This document shows positions 12,173 through 21,406 of a DNA stretch of 64,000 bases, piece by piece. Both the position numbers and the translations under genes were made by a program. The DNA is from Diphasiastrum complanatum (Eukaryota > Streptophyta > Lycopodiopsida > Lycopodiales > Lycopodiaceae). Each line of letters starts with the position of its first letter. Within the stretch, counting starts at the first letter, position 1. The stretch covers positions 20,330,349-20,394,348 of the forward strand of contig CM055109.1 in assembly GCA_029204225.1 (NCBI GenBank), written 5' to 3'. The notes beneath the pieces are model-generated. The model saw only the letters and a list, made by a program, of their open reading frames with translations. It had not been told where the DNA came from and did not search any database.

Positions 12173-15100
12173 ATGCTCCAGAAAATACAACACAACCACC
12201 AGAATGTTACATGAAGCTTTTTAACCGAAAGCTGAATGATGAGCACTGAAAAGTGGAACCCATTGCACTCATTCACGAGATGAAAAAGGTACCACTGTCG
12301 TTCTCATGTAGATCAGCAGCACAATACAAAGATTCAGTACATATAATGCTCCAAAGAATATCTGCAAAGCAAAAAGGAATGGGAATCATATTAATATTAT
12401 TACAGACTAATGAAATGCCCAGGAGAACAAATACCTAGAAGCTCGATGAACAGGAGATCTTTATAAGAAAAATGGCTTGAATTTGGTTATAGTTTGAAAA
12501 TATCACAGTTTGCCTTAGTCGAGTTGCTTTCACGACATTTTCTTTCCAGAAAAGAACCCCTTCTTGAAAATCTAGATGGCCCCAGAACCACTACACCTGC
12601 TGCATTTCTGGCAGCAGTAGAAAAGAGGCAAAATGGAAGAGAGCAAGAGGCACACCTCCTTTGCCATCAATATGCAACAGAGAGTGAGAGCTCCATTTTC
12701 CAAAGCAAGGAGAAGACATTGCACATACGAATTATTGGGCTATTTTTTGCATGGTTTTTTGGCCTCACCTTGAACGGAAACAACACATGACATGATTGTT
12801 GAAGAAGCTTAGAGCAGCCCTAAATTTCAGAACATGATATGGAAAGTAGGTAGGGTTAGGGTGTTCGAAAACAAAAAAAAAAAATCTGACATTTTTTTTC
12901 TCACTTTTACACGAAACTTTTTTAGGAACTGTCAAAAAAGTTAGCTACCTGACTAGATTATATAAGCAACTAATCGCTAGTAACCTCTCCTAAAGCTTTT
13001 ACTGTAGAGTACTGCAGTATTTTACAGCTTTACTCTTGATGTTGCTATAAGTATTGTGACCCATTTTCTTATTGACACCGATTCTGCTCAAACGCAAATG
13101 TTGTCCACATGGCTTCATTCAATGGTTAATAAAAGCGACGCCAATGTCTTCACCAACATCATGTTGCAAACTTGAATATATCTTTCCAAAGAGCTCTCTC
13201 ATTGATAGGAACTTTTAGAGTTGACTGACAGAATTCAAAGTTATACTATTGGATCACTCCCGTTAATCACATTTGGGTCAATTGCTTCAAGTAGATTTCA
13301 TCTTTAAACCTGATTTTATACATCCTAATCTAACTCTCCTTAGAATTCTGCGATTTAGTCATTGCCTTTTCACCTTCCAGAGGTAGATCATTCTTCATGC
13401 GTTGCCACCACTTGTAAGCAGCCTCTTCTAAATAGATGATAACCAGTAGAACAACAACTTCCCATGATATCATTAGCAAGCTCTCTTATATCGCATCTCT
13501 ACTATTGGCCTATAGTTGCAGCGTGCTTGTTCATAATCCTTCTTTCCTTCCTTTCTTGTCTGTTGGTCCAAACCACGAGAATCTGCCAGCTACAGTCGAA
13601 ATGTACCTTGCAGTTGGACGTGAAAGATAGTCTGAAGTCGGCGGAAGACTCTTTGAGCTGCATGCACTGCAAGCTCAAGAGGATGAAGGCGCTGGAGGAC
13701 GTGTTAGGCAACGAAGACGGGTATGAGACTACTCGTAGGGAGGTAATGGTTATCTATTACGTACCCATAAGGGCACGTAACATGATACATAAGGTGACGG
13801 TCGGGACAAAACATTGGTCTAGAGCTATAGGTGGTGGGCCCCCCCAGTGCTAAAAAAAACTTTTTTCCCTGTCTGTCCAGCAGCGTAGGTTTTTCTTCAA
13901 CAATGGACTTTTTTGGAAGTTGGGCCATTAAATACTCCGCCACGTGGCACTGTCCAGAGGCGGACAGGTGGCAGGGTACTGTAGGTACCAGTTCCACGGA
14001 CCCCAGTACTTCAAAGTTTAGTTTTTGTCCCTGTCCCATTGGTTTGCAGCGAGGAAAGCTGTTAAAAGCCAGGGAAGAGTGAAAAACAAAGGAGGGGGGG
14101 AAAGGGGTGTGATCTGGCAGCCAACCGGCAGGAAAGCTGGTTGGTGGCCACAATAGCTTATGTGGAGGGCAAGGTGGCAAAGCAAGGCCACTTGGCAGGC
14201 TGTAGGATAGCATGGAGAGGGAGGCATACCTCTCCTATGCATAAGTTTTCTTGGGAAGAAGAGGTGGAGGTGGTGGTGCATCCTTCTTCTTGCTCTCTCT
14301 TATTCCTTATGGCAACCATGGACAATACCATTTGGTTTGTGAAGAGACAGCGAGAGTAGTCTTGTATCTACCTTCCTTGAGTTGCTTTTGATCTTCTTCA
14401 ATCATCTCTTTCTTAGTTCACCTCTCTTCCTCTTGTAAGATGGATCCTAATCCTACCACATAGCCTATGTCCCCTGCTAAGGAGGTTACTGCATCTACCT
14501 CTACCTTAGATCCTGATGCTATGTTGCTTGCAATTAACAATCTACAGCAACAGATCGTTGATATGCAATCCAAACACAGACGGGATCAGCAAGAATTGAA
14601 GGAGTTGACGCAATTAAGGCAATTAGTGCATCAACCCTTGTTCACCCCTGAAGTTTTTGCTGGGGAAAAGAAGGATAGAACCCTGGAAGCGGTTTTGCAG
14701 TGGTTGGATCGATGGAATTCGCACTTCTCCATGCACGATTCATCTGAGGATAACAAGATCGATCTAGCTGTCATGTACTTGCGAGGTAAAGCTTTTACGT
14801 GGTGGCAAGATGTTAGGGGTGAGCTTGAAGTTCCTAAGAATTGGAAAGATTTTTGTAAGGCCTTTAAGGCGGCCTTCCTTCCTATTCTTGATGATTTTGA
14901 AATTTATCGTCAATATGCAACGATCCATATGGGGAACCAGCCCCTGGATTAATATTTACAAGAATTTCAGGAGGTCTATTCTCGTTTTGCAACTAGAATA
15001 GATCCTTTGCTAGTAAAGTTGCATATTATACTTGGGTTGCCAAGAGACTATCAGCTAGAGGTTAGGAGGAACCAGCCTCTTACCCTTGAGGATGTTGTTC

Positions 15101-18100
15101 GCGTCGCCAGAATATACGATGATACTTGCATTGTGGCCAAACCCGAGACTGGGGTCTTGCCCGATGTAAAGGGTAAGAAGCCTTTCTTTCCAAAGAAATC
15201 GAAAGATAAGGCGAAAGATGGGTCTTCAGGTTCAGGTAAATCGAAGAAAAGATCTACCTTGGACCAAGAAACCTTCATGAAAGCCAGAAGCGACAATATG
15301 TGCTTTAATTGCATGGAACCAAGTCATGTCGCGAAGAAATGTCCAAAGAAACGAAAAGCTAAAGGGACATCTTTTAAGACGACAGGTAACTCTAGCATAT
15401 CTAGTGTAGATCTTTCCTTTGCTAGTAATTCTGTGTGTGAGCATTGTTGTTTTAACAAGGCTATTTTTGGTCCTCATGACCTCATTCGGATGAAGGGGGT
15501 TGTGGGTGGCCAAGCCGTAACAGTTTTATTTGACGATGGTTCCACACATAATTTTATTAACGCTAATTTGTTGCAGAAGCTAAGGGTGGAAACAAAGCAA
15601 AGTGACCACCGATACACAGTGAAGCTGGCAACAGGAGCGGAAAGCCAAGTTTGGGACCGGATAGTCCCACGTCTACCGATTGAGATTCAAGCCTATAAGG
15701 ATAAATTAGACTTTCACATTATAAATCTAGATAGGGTAGATGTAATATTTGGAAAGGAGTGGTTCTATGAGAGGAACGAGTCTATGAAGAAACACTATGT
15801 AACTCACAATTTGTCGTTCTTGCATAACGACTCACTCATAGAATTAAATGGAAATGTTGATATTTCTACTCCGTATATGCTTTCTGCTTTAGAAACAGTT
15901 AAATGTATGGATGTTGTAGATTAAGATTCTTACTTATGTTGGTTAAAAGATTTTACTTACCATGAAGAATGTAGTTTGCAATTTTACAATCTCCAAATGG
16001 AATTAATGTCTAATAACCTACAGCAACAACAGAAGGTGAAATCTTTAGGAATCTTAGGCAAGAATTTAACGATGTTTTTCCTGAGCAGCTTCCTAAGGGT
16101 CTTCCCCTCTCTAGGGGTGTTGACCATGGTATTAAACTGATTCCTGGTAGTTCTCCTATATCATTGTATCCATATAGGATGAGTACTACTGAAGAGGATG
16201 AGGTTTATAGGCAACTGCAAAATTACCTTAAGATGGGCCATGTAAGGCCTAGTAAATCTCCTTAGGGGGCACCTGTGCTCCGTGTTGATAAAAAAGACGG
16301 AGGTACTCGTCTTTGTGTGGACTTTAAAAAGTTGAATAAGTTAACGATTAAAAACCGTTATCCTTTGCCGCGAATGGATGAAATGGTTGATCGTTTGCAT
16401 GGTGCAAAGTACTTCACCAAAATCGATTTGAGATCAAGGTATCATCAGATTCGCATAAAGACCAAGGATGTTGAAAAAACCGGGTTTAGAACTAGGTATG
16501 GCCATTTCTGGTTCTACCATTTGGCTTGACAAATGCTCCAACGACTTTCCAGCAGATGATGAACGATCTTCTTCGTCCATATCTGGGAAAGTTCGTGATG
16601 GTGTACTTAGATGATATTCTCATCTATAGTAAGACCCTGGAGGACCATGAAGAGCACCTCAGGACTGTCTTAAAGTTACTTAGACAGGAAAAGCTTTTTG
16701 CCAAGGAGTCCAAATGTGTATTCTTCCAGAAGAGGTTGTTATACCTTGGTCACATTATTTCGAACCATGAGTGGAAATTGACCCAAATAAAGTCCGACAA
16801 GTACGTGAATGGCCTATCCCTAAAACCATTCGTGAGGTTAAGTCCTTTTTGGGCTTTACAGGGTTTTTTCATAGATTTATCTTGCACTTGTTAGAAATAA
16901 TAAATGATAATGTTAGTTTCCCATAGGTTACTTTGACCCAGAAGGTTGAGACTTGTGTAACCATGGGGTGGGTTTATTATTTAGACCATGTTAAGATAGT
17001 TTTAGTTAAGTTGGACCCAATTTTGGTCTAGTGGTAACTCGTGGGTCCAAGTAAAGTCTAGTTATGTTAAGGGACCCTATCTTGACTTTTGGGAGTGCCC
17101 TATAATTAGTAGTGGGTTTGGAAGGTTCTAGAACTTAGAGTTTGGAGGAGTCTAGGCCCTTGGAAGGCCTATTTATATGTACTCATTGTTCATTTGTAAT
17201 TCATTCCCTTTCAAGCATTGCTACTACTTTCTCTCTCCTTGAGGGCACCTAACCCTCTCCCTCTTCTTCTTCTTCTTCTTCTTGTATATGGAGATTGAAT
17301 GTTAGAAGGATCTTGGCACTTTGACTTCCTACATGGTATCAGAGCCATGAATCTTCTATGCTTGATTTAGGGTGCCCTACCAAAAGAGATCGTCTTCACT
17401 TAGAGATCACAAAAATTCAGCACCTTTGCTGATTTTTTGGAGTGAAGATCCGTTCAGTTTTAACTCTTTTCCGTTTTGCAGGAGGGCGCCACACATCCAA
17501 GGAGATAATAGGCTCTTCCACTAGTGGTCAGGTCAGGACGTTAATCTAGGCCTCATGATGTAGGTAGGCGAGGGTCGAGGGTAAGGCATGGTGGTATGGG
17601 ACACCATGGCTTATCGGAGATCCAAGCTTGCTTGATGGTGGTCTATGGCTCTAGTGCACAGGAGAGACATGGTAATACCTCTATGGATGGGCGTAATGTA
17701 GCGTTCATCACCTGATTGTGTCTTAGCAATGACCGAATTCAACGATGGGGATTCTAACGTTATCTCTATACATAAAATAATTCATGATGCACCTATATGC
17801 TTTCTTTTTGTTAAAGCTCAAACGGGTTTTGGTTTTGATGATACATCACTGATCAAGATGAGGGGACAAGTTGTTGGTCGTGAGGTGGTTATCCTCTTCG
17901 ACACATGCCCATACTATCAACTCTCAGTTTGTCAAGAGACTGAAGATTTCCATGGTACCTTCAGCCTATTGATATACAATCAAGATGCCGGATGGGAAGG
18001 CTAGAGAGATCTAGGATCGTCAAGTCGTACAGATGCCCATTCGTATACGGTTGTACAAGCTAGATTTTGAAATGATTAGACCAGCACGTTTTGATACAGT

Positions 18101-21100
18101 GCTAGGTAAGCATTGGCATGTGGCAATGCAGCCAACTACAGATTTTAATACTCATATATATAAATTCAAGCATGAGGGTTTGTCTTATTGAGAGGTGAAA
18201 GGAAGCTATCAGTCAGCCCCCTCATCTCAGCTACACAAATAAAGTATCTTAATTGTTTTTATGTGATGGATGTGAATGATTGTAGTCATGTATTGGTTGA
18301 TCCAATGATGGTAGATAGGCATGATACTAGAGTAGTACCGCAGTCTGCATCATGTGATTCTTTGACATCACCTCATTTGCAATCATAGGAGTTAAACTGT
18401 CTAAATGAGTAAATTAGGCAAGAGAATCTTGTTGGATTGACTCCTAGCCAAAATCTGAAGCACAAGCTTGAGCTCATTCCAAGGTCTAGTCCAATGTGTC
18501 AACCACTGTACATGATGAGTCTTAAAGACAAGGATGAGGTGAAGCAAATGTTAGGTTAGAACCTCAAGCTGGGATACATATGGCCTTGTCTCTCACCCTT
18601 CGTGACTCGAGACTAATGCAAATGATGTAGCCATCGGGGCTATGTTGAGTTAGGAAAGGGAACCTATTGCTTTTGGAAGCAAGCAACTCATGCCTACTCA
18701 ACAAAATATCCCACATGCACTCAAAGTTGGGCGGCACTATTTGTTTGGTGCCGAGTTTTATGTTTATACTGACGACAATATTGTCAAGTACTTTTGCAAT
18801 CAGCCAAAGTTGAGAGGCCGCCAGGCACTGATGCAAGAATTCCATTTGGAGATTCATGATCGCAAAGGTAAGGAGAATGTGGAGCTGATACATTATCCCT
18901 CATGATGTACCGGATGGCCTTTACAATCATAGAGAATGATCTTGTGGGAGAGATCAAGCATGCTCAAAAGTCAGAAGAGCCTTGCCAACTAGGCACATGC
19001 GTCATTACGGGTAATCTGATCCAGTCATATTTCTCAAAATCTTTGCTGAATCATGTGAGGTTTATGGCGAAGTTTTTCCACAGGATAAACTTAAGCTATT
19101 TCCTATGTCCTTAACTGGAGCAGCACAAAATTGGTTTTACAACCAAGATGAGACTGAACGTATGGATTGGAAAGTAGTTAAAGCTATCCTCTGCTGATGC
19201 TCTACACCCTGGACGACTATAAGGGGTCATCAAAGTTTATTTTCTCCTTGGTTAGAATCTTCTACAAAGATAGTATGGCGAGTACAGAGCTTTCTCCAAG
19301 CTTGGATTGCGTGACTTCATGGAGTTAATGCCATATTTAATGAAGTTGGGACAATGTATATGGTTTTGAGGACCCAAGGAGCATTTTTTAATTTTTGGTC
19401 CATCTACTCAAGTTTGGAGGGGCCCAACTCATAATGGGGGTTCCATGGGGCAAGTGACCTTGTTCTCCAATTAGCACTTGGCTGTCCAATGCCAAGGCTT
19501 TTCATTTGCTTTTGTAAATCCTATGTAACATATGGCTCTTGGCTATTGGCTTTTGGATATTCCACATTGGGAACCATGGGCCTTTGGATTTCTCTAGAGG
19601 AGGAAGAGGCTGGAGAGACTAGAGAGAGTGGCAATGCTGAGATTTGTCTCCATTGGTATCCTACTTTGCTTCCACTTGTATGCATAATTTGTGATTGTTC
19701 ATAGAACATTAATCACTTAATTCATTGTGAATGTTTCCGCTTCTAGTTCACATTGAATCCCGACATATGGAAGATCCTTTCCTACTTTGAGTAAAATTAA
19801 AATGGGAAAGTGGGAAAGAGTGCAAAATTATATTGAATGAATCAAGCATCTCAGATCTAAGTGTGATCCTGAGCTAATTAACGCTATGATTATGTGGTTC
19901 TTAGCAGGTCTACCTAAAAGAATCAGACGAGAACTCAAACGTCGAGTTGATTATACGTCATTACAACATGCTATGGACGATGCAATACGCGAAGAGGATG
20001 AAGATTCGGATGATAAACCAAACGTTGGAATGTTGCCATATACAGCAGGGCAAACCACTACAACATCCACAACTATTGCATCTAGGAACGTTAATGCAAC
20101 AGCTGAGTTGATAATAGACGAGTTTGAGAAACTTGCCCAGAAGCAACAGATGCAGCTAGAGAAGATGTAGTCACAGTTCGATGCGTAGTTGAAAGCATTG
20201 GAAGAGCAGAATGCGCAGATTGACAAAGCAACTGATAAGACAGTTAAACCATTTCCTACCAGAGAAAATGTTTGGTGCGCGATCTGTGCTGGAAATCACA
20301 CCAACCCTAAGGAGTCCACCCACAAAGTCCTAGTCCATCAACTTCATGGTACATACCGTGGAACAAATGCTACAACATGACTACTCACTTCGCTAGCGCC
20401 CACGAGTAGGTCACATGCGCGCAAACATATGTTCGTGTAGGTTTCACACACTTGTACAGACACTAATGCAATGAGTTTCTATCACATCTACACAGGTAAA
20501 GGGCCGAGTCCTTCATGATGAAGGCTAGCACTACAAGAGTAAAGGAATATTGTATGCATGAACTAACACCTAGTATACAAAAGTGGGAAAATAAGGATAT
20601 TTACATTTCATCACTTCAGCTTGCTCAACACGGAACTAAACAGAGCATGTAATGGGAAAAGCACCTCTGAAGATAGAAAGAATCAGCACAAAAATACAAA
20701 AATTTAATTAAAGAAATTAGGTCATGCCTGTGCTGGGAAAACAGCACCGCCAGTTAAGTACTGAATTGCGGAGTATATGTACAGAAATCCTGCTGGATAG
20801 ACTAGAGGACCAGTATCCCCCTGCAATTCTGCGTAATTTCTCTCACCTGCACGGAAGCCAGCTACCTGCAAGCAGCGCACTTCCCATTTATTTAGATACG
20901 TTTGTATTCAATGGAAGAAAGGGCTGCATGCGACTTGTAAATGGGCATGTGAATGTTGTAAGACTAAAGAGAAAAATAAGGGCAGGGTGAATGCCTACTT
21001 GTTCCATGTAGGCATCCCAGTCTATTTTTGTATCTGCAAAATAACAACAGGATATGAAAACTGGTCAGCTGACACATGTTCGAAGATAAGAACTTTTTAA

Positions 21101-21370
21101 CTGGAGCTAAATGCTGGCATTATGAAGTAAAAGCTTTTATCCCAAAAGCGACGAGTGCAGGTTTTTGTTTAGTAATGATGGCAATCATAAAGCATGAGCA
21201 ATGTTCCAGGGCATTCATAAGCAAGCAAAGGAGACGTTGATCGGCGAGGATTACGAACATGGTACACGGGCTATGATGAGGGCGATTAGCAGCGTATCGC
21301 CCAACACAACCAGCGCGGCCGCTAGCAGCAGAACACGTCCTTGCTGGTGCCGCCATCTCAGAAACGCCAT
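6702..21370 (-). CDS. ALG3: Dol-P-Man:Man5GlcNAc2-PP-dolichol alpha-1,3-mannosyltransferase (ALG3), 13 exons
   Basis: Thirteen minus-strand exons join into 1311 nt, 436 codons plus stop, with no frame error; plant ALG3 proteins are about this long. Exons: 21370-21259, 21033-20999, 20865-20728, 12361-12293, 12048-11891, 11500-11434, 10565-10512, 10282-10194, 8644-8528, 8200-8058, 7933-7828, 7720-7664, 6867-6702. The protein is a multi-pass ER membrane enzyme of family GT58 that adds the first lumenal mannose, from dolichol-phosphate-mannose, to the N-glycan precursor. Family hallmarks seen: [10 protein letters not shown] (about 40-49), [12 protein letters not shown] (about 64-75), [16 protein letters not shown] (129-144), [13 protein letters not shown] (about 173-185), [13 protein letters not shown] (about 353-365) and [12 protein letters not shown] (about 391-402). 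All introns are GT-AG except intron 3, which starts GC. Intron 3 (8366 bp) contains antisense gypsy elements. The ATG at 21370 follows a GA-rich leader and opens the first membrane segment. The exon 10/11 junction is the least certain. Confidence 0.93.
7664..7720 (-). CDS. ALG3: ALG3 exon 12 (to residue 382, phase 2 end)
   Basis: Codes [18 protein letters not shown] after completing the split tryptophan. Acceptor TTGTTAG, donor GTACTA. Confidence 0.92.
7828..7933 (-). CDS. ALG3: ALG3 exon 11 (to residue 363, phase 2 end)
   Basis: Codes [20 protein letters not shown] then [14 protein letters not shown], the most conserved C-terminal block. Acceptor ACTGCAG, donor GTGAGT. A later acceptor at 7915 would break the frame with exon 10. 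Confidence 0.88.
8058..8200 (-). CDS. ALG3: ALG3 exon 10 (to residue 328, phase 1 end)
   Basis: Starts [10 protein letters not shown] as in plant ALG3 and continues through the poorly conserved cytosolic loop. Acceptor TTTCCAG. The donor GTATCC after GATC was chosen because it keeps frame with exon 11; it is the weakest splice site in the model. Confidence 0.82.
8528..8644 (-). CDS. ALG3: ALG3 exon 9 (to residue 280, phase 2 end)
   Basis: Codes [20 protein letters not shown], then a leucine-rich helix ending AQYKWC. Acceptor TTTGCAG, donor GTAAGA. The lysine codon that follows is split with exon 10. Confidence 0.93.
10194..10282 (-). CDS. ALG3: ALG3 exon 8 (residues 212-241, phase 2 end)
   Basis: Codes [20 protein letters not shown] and NLGRVFIHF, then TG of a split tryptophan codon. 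Acceptor TATGTAG, donor GTTTGT. The [11 protein letters not shown] block is a family signature. Confidence 0.93.
10512..10565 (-). CDS. ALG3: ALG3 exon 7 (residues 194-211)
   Basis: A 54-bp exon coding [18 protein letters not shown], one membrane helix. Acceptor TGTACAG, donor GTATTT. Confidence 0.9.
11434..11500 (-). CDS. ALG3: ALG3 exon 6 (to residue 193)
   Basis: Codes [20 protein letters not shown] and LK after completing a split serine codon. Acceptor TTGTAG, donor GTGTGA. The [12 protein letters not shown] string is strongly conserved in plant ALG3. Confidence 0.93.
11891..12048 (-). CDS. ALG3: ALG3 exon 5 (residues 119-171, phase 2 end)
   Basis: Codes [10 protein letters not shown] followed by the diagnostic [16 protein letters not shown] block. 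The acceptor is the AG of CAGTAG directly before GTACCT; the donor is GTGAGT. The 95-bp CT/CA microsatellite lies 29 bp upstream of this acceptor. Confidence 0.92.
12078..12172. repeat. Compound (TC)n-(CA)n microsatellite in ALG3 intron 4
   Basis: About 70 bp of pure TC followed by about 26 bp of CA. On the transcribed (minus) strand it reads (TG)n(AG)n and ends about 30 bases before the exon 5 acceptor. A polypurine run there replaces the usual pyrimidine-rich tract, and splicing must rely on the short TTGGACTTACAG stretch. Confidence 0.9.
12293..12361 (-). CDS. ALG3: ALG3 exon 4 (residues 96-118)
   Basis: Codes [20 protein letters not shown] and TTV, a membrane helix. Acceptor TTTGCAG, donor GTACCT. 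It is the first exon after the 8.4-kb transposon-bearing intron. Confidence 0.93.
12362..14439. other. Proximal part of ALG3 intron 3, no recognised gene
   Basis: The distal part (about 13700-14439) should hold the 5' LTR and leader of the gypsy element whose gag starts at 14440, but there is no second LTR copy to set its edges and no clear primer-binding site. A 129-codon plus frame (13464-13853) begins with a hydrophobic segment ([16 protein letters not shown]) and has no known motif; I do not call it a gene. Confidence 0.4.
14440..15924 (+). pseudogene. Ty3/gypsy element 1: gag-protease, two stops
   Basis: One frame runs from ATG at 14440 to 15924, broken only by TAG at 14461 and TAA at 14950. 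In order: a coiled N-terminus ([20 protein letters not shown]), the Retrotrans_gag domain ([29 protein letters not shown]), a basic linker, a CCHC zinc knuckle ([14 protein letters not shown], about 15300-15341) and an aspartic protease with [11 protein letters not shown], where the usual D-S/T-G triad is DDG. Antisense to ALG3 and inside its intron 3. RT follows in another frame. Confidence 0.88.
16038..16888 (+). pseudogene. Ty3/gypsy element 1: reverse transcriptase, frameshifted
   Basis: Three frames together give a nearly full [20 protein letters not shown]-stop-GAPVL (TAG at about 16263), [55 protein letters not shown], then the catalytic [10 protein letters not shown] (about 16602-16631) and LGHIIS. 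Frameshifts occur near 16525 and 16780. The frame reaches the start of the connection ([12 protein letters not shown]) and is cut at 16888 by an inserted LTR, so RNase H and integrase are lost. Confidence 0.88.
16889..17333 (+). mobile_element. 5' LTR (445 bp) of a second element inserted in gypsy element 1
   Basis: The LTR begins TGTTAGAAATAATAAATG exactly where the RT frame of gypsy element 1 breaks, and ends CTTCCTACA immediately before a methionine-tRNA-type primer-binding site. TG...CA ends, a TATTTATATG box near 17170 and a pyrimidine-rich 3' part ((CTT)n at about 17263-17283) fit an LTR. No second copy was found in the window, so the element has lost its 3' half. Confidence 0.75.
17334..17346 (+). 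other. Primer-binding site, initiator-Met tRNA type
   Basis: TGGTATCAGAGCC directly follows the LTR end. This is the standard plant initiator-methionine tRNA primer-binding site and fixes element orientation as plus. Confidence 0.85.
17710..18995 (+). pseudogene. Ty3/gypsy element 2: protease, RT start and RNase H with deletions
   Basis: Protease-like text ([20 protein letters not shown], about 17848-17907) parallels [19 protein letters not shown] of element 1, but the residues after D-T are scrambled. After 18400 come the RT entry ([20 protein letters not shown], then [10 protein letters not shown] and LKLGYI) and, after a deletion removing the whole RT core, RNase H ([12 protein letters not shown], a stop, then [30 protein letters not shown] and QPKLRGRQA). 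It follows the LTR and primer-binding site at 16889-17346 and probably belongs to that element; gag is missing. Confidence 0.75.
19015..20390 (+). pseudogene. Ty3/gypsy element 3: gag, interrupted
   Basis: The N-terminal part (about 19015-19200) reads [20 protein letters not shown], then [18 protein letters not shown], a clear gag block in a third frame set. The C-terminal part (19800-20230) reads [20 protein letters not shown] and continues with acidic linker and coiled text. A zinc-knuckle start ([14 protein letters not shown], about 20270) lacks its last cysteine. Between the halves lies about 400 bp of foreign sequence. No pol follows: ALG3 intron sequence resumes by 20400. Confidence 0.7.
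19364..19763. mobile_element. Possible small insertion (solo-LTR-like) in gypsy 3 gag
   Basis: The gag frame is lost here and regained near 19800. ATATGG stands directly before (19358-19363) and directly after (19764-19769) the inserted 400 bp, as a target duplication would. The inserted ends are not the TG...CA expected of an LTR, so the element type is open. Confidence 0.35.
20728..20865 (-). CDS. ALG3: ALG3 exon 3 (residues 50-95)
   Basis: Codes [20 protein letters not shown] and then [20 protein letters not shown], ending AVFPAQ. Acceptor CTTGCAG; the donor is CAG followed by GCATGA, a GC rather than GT site. Conservation of the AQ-IFFG junction with exon 4 leaves no nearby GT alternative. 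Confidence 0.93.
20999..21033 (-). CDS. ALG3: ALG3 exon 2 (residues 38-49)
   Basis: A 35-bp micro-exon coding [11 protein letters not shown], the invariant first lumenal loop of ALG3 proteins. Acceptor TTTTGCAG, donor GTAGGC. Too short for an open-frame scan; found by homology and splice sites. Confidence 0.92.
21259..21370 (-). CDS. ALG3: ALG3 exon 1 (residues 1-37 and first base of 38)
   Basis: Starts [12 protein letters not shown] and enters a hydrophobic segment ([20 protein letters not shown]) that forms the first membrane helix. It ends in phase 1 at CCAT with donor GTTCGT; the split tyrosine codon is completed by exon 2. The ATG is the first after a GA microsatellite leader. Confidence 0.88.
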
Positions 21371-21372
21371 AG

Positions 21373-21374
<2 letters not shown>

Positions 21375-21405
<31 letters not shown>
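21375..21405. repeat. (TC)n microsatellite in ALG3 5' leader
   Basis: About 31 bp of pure TC on the plus strand, ending 5 bases upstream of the ALG3 start codon. On the transcribed strand it is a GA leader. GA/CT runs in 5' untranslated regions are common in plants and can bind GAGA-type factors; any role here is inference. Confidence 0.85.

Positions 21406-21406
<1 letters not shown>

Noticed and set aside
12067-12276. ORFs with LSLSLS or RERERE runs at CT/GA repeats
   Set aside because: Products of microsatellites (also at 21375 and 38872), not proteins.
12494-12790. 98-codon plus ORF in ALG3 intron 3
   Set aside because: No motif, no splice or promoter support, typical of chance frames in this window.
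13464-13853. Plus-strand ORF with a membrane-like N-terminus
   Set aside because: Isolated in an intron next to LTR-type sequence, no motif, and overlapping frames on both strands. Not enough to call a gene.
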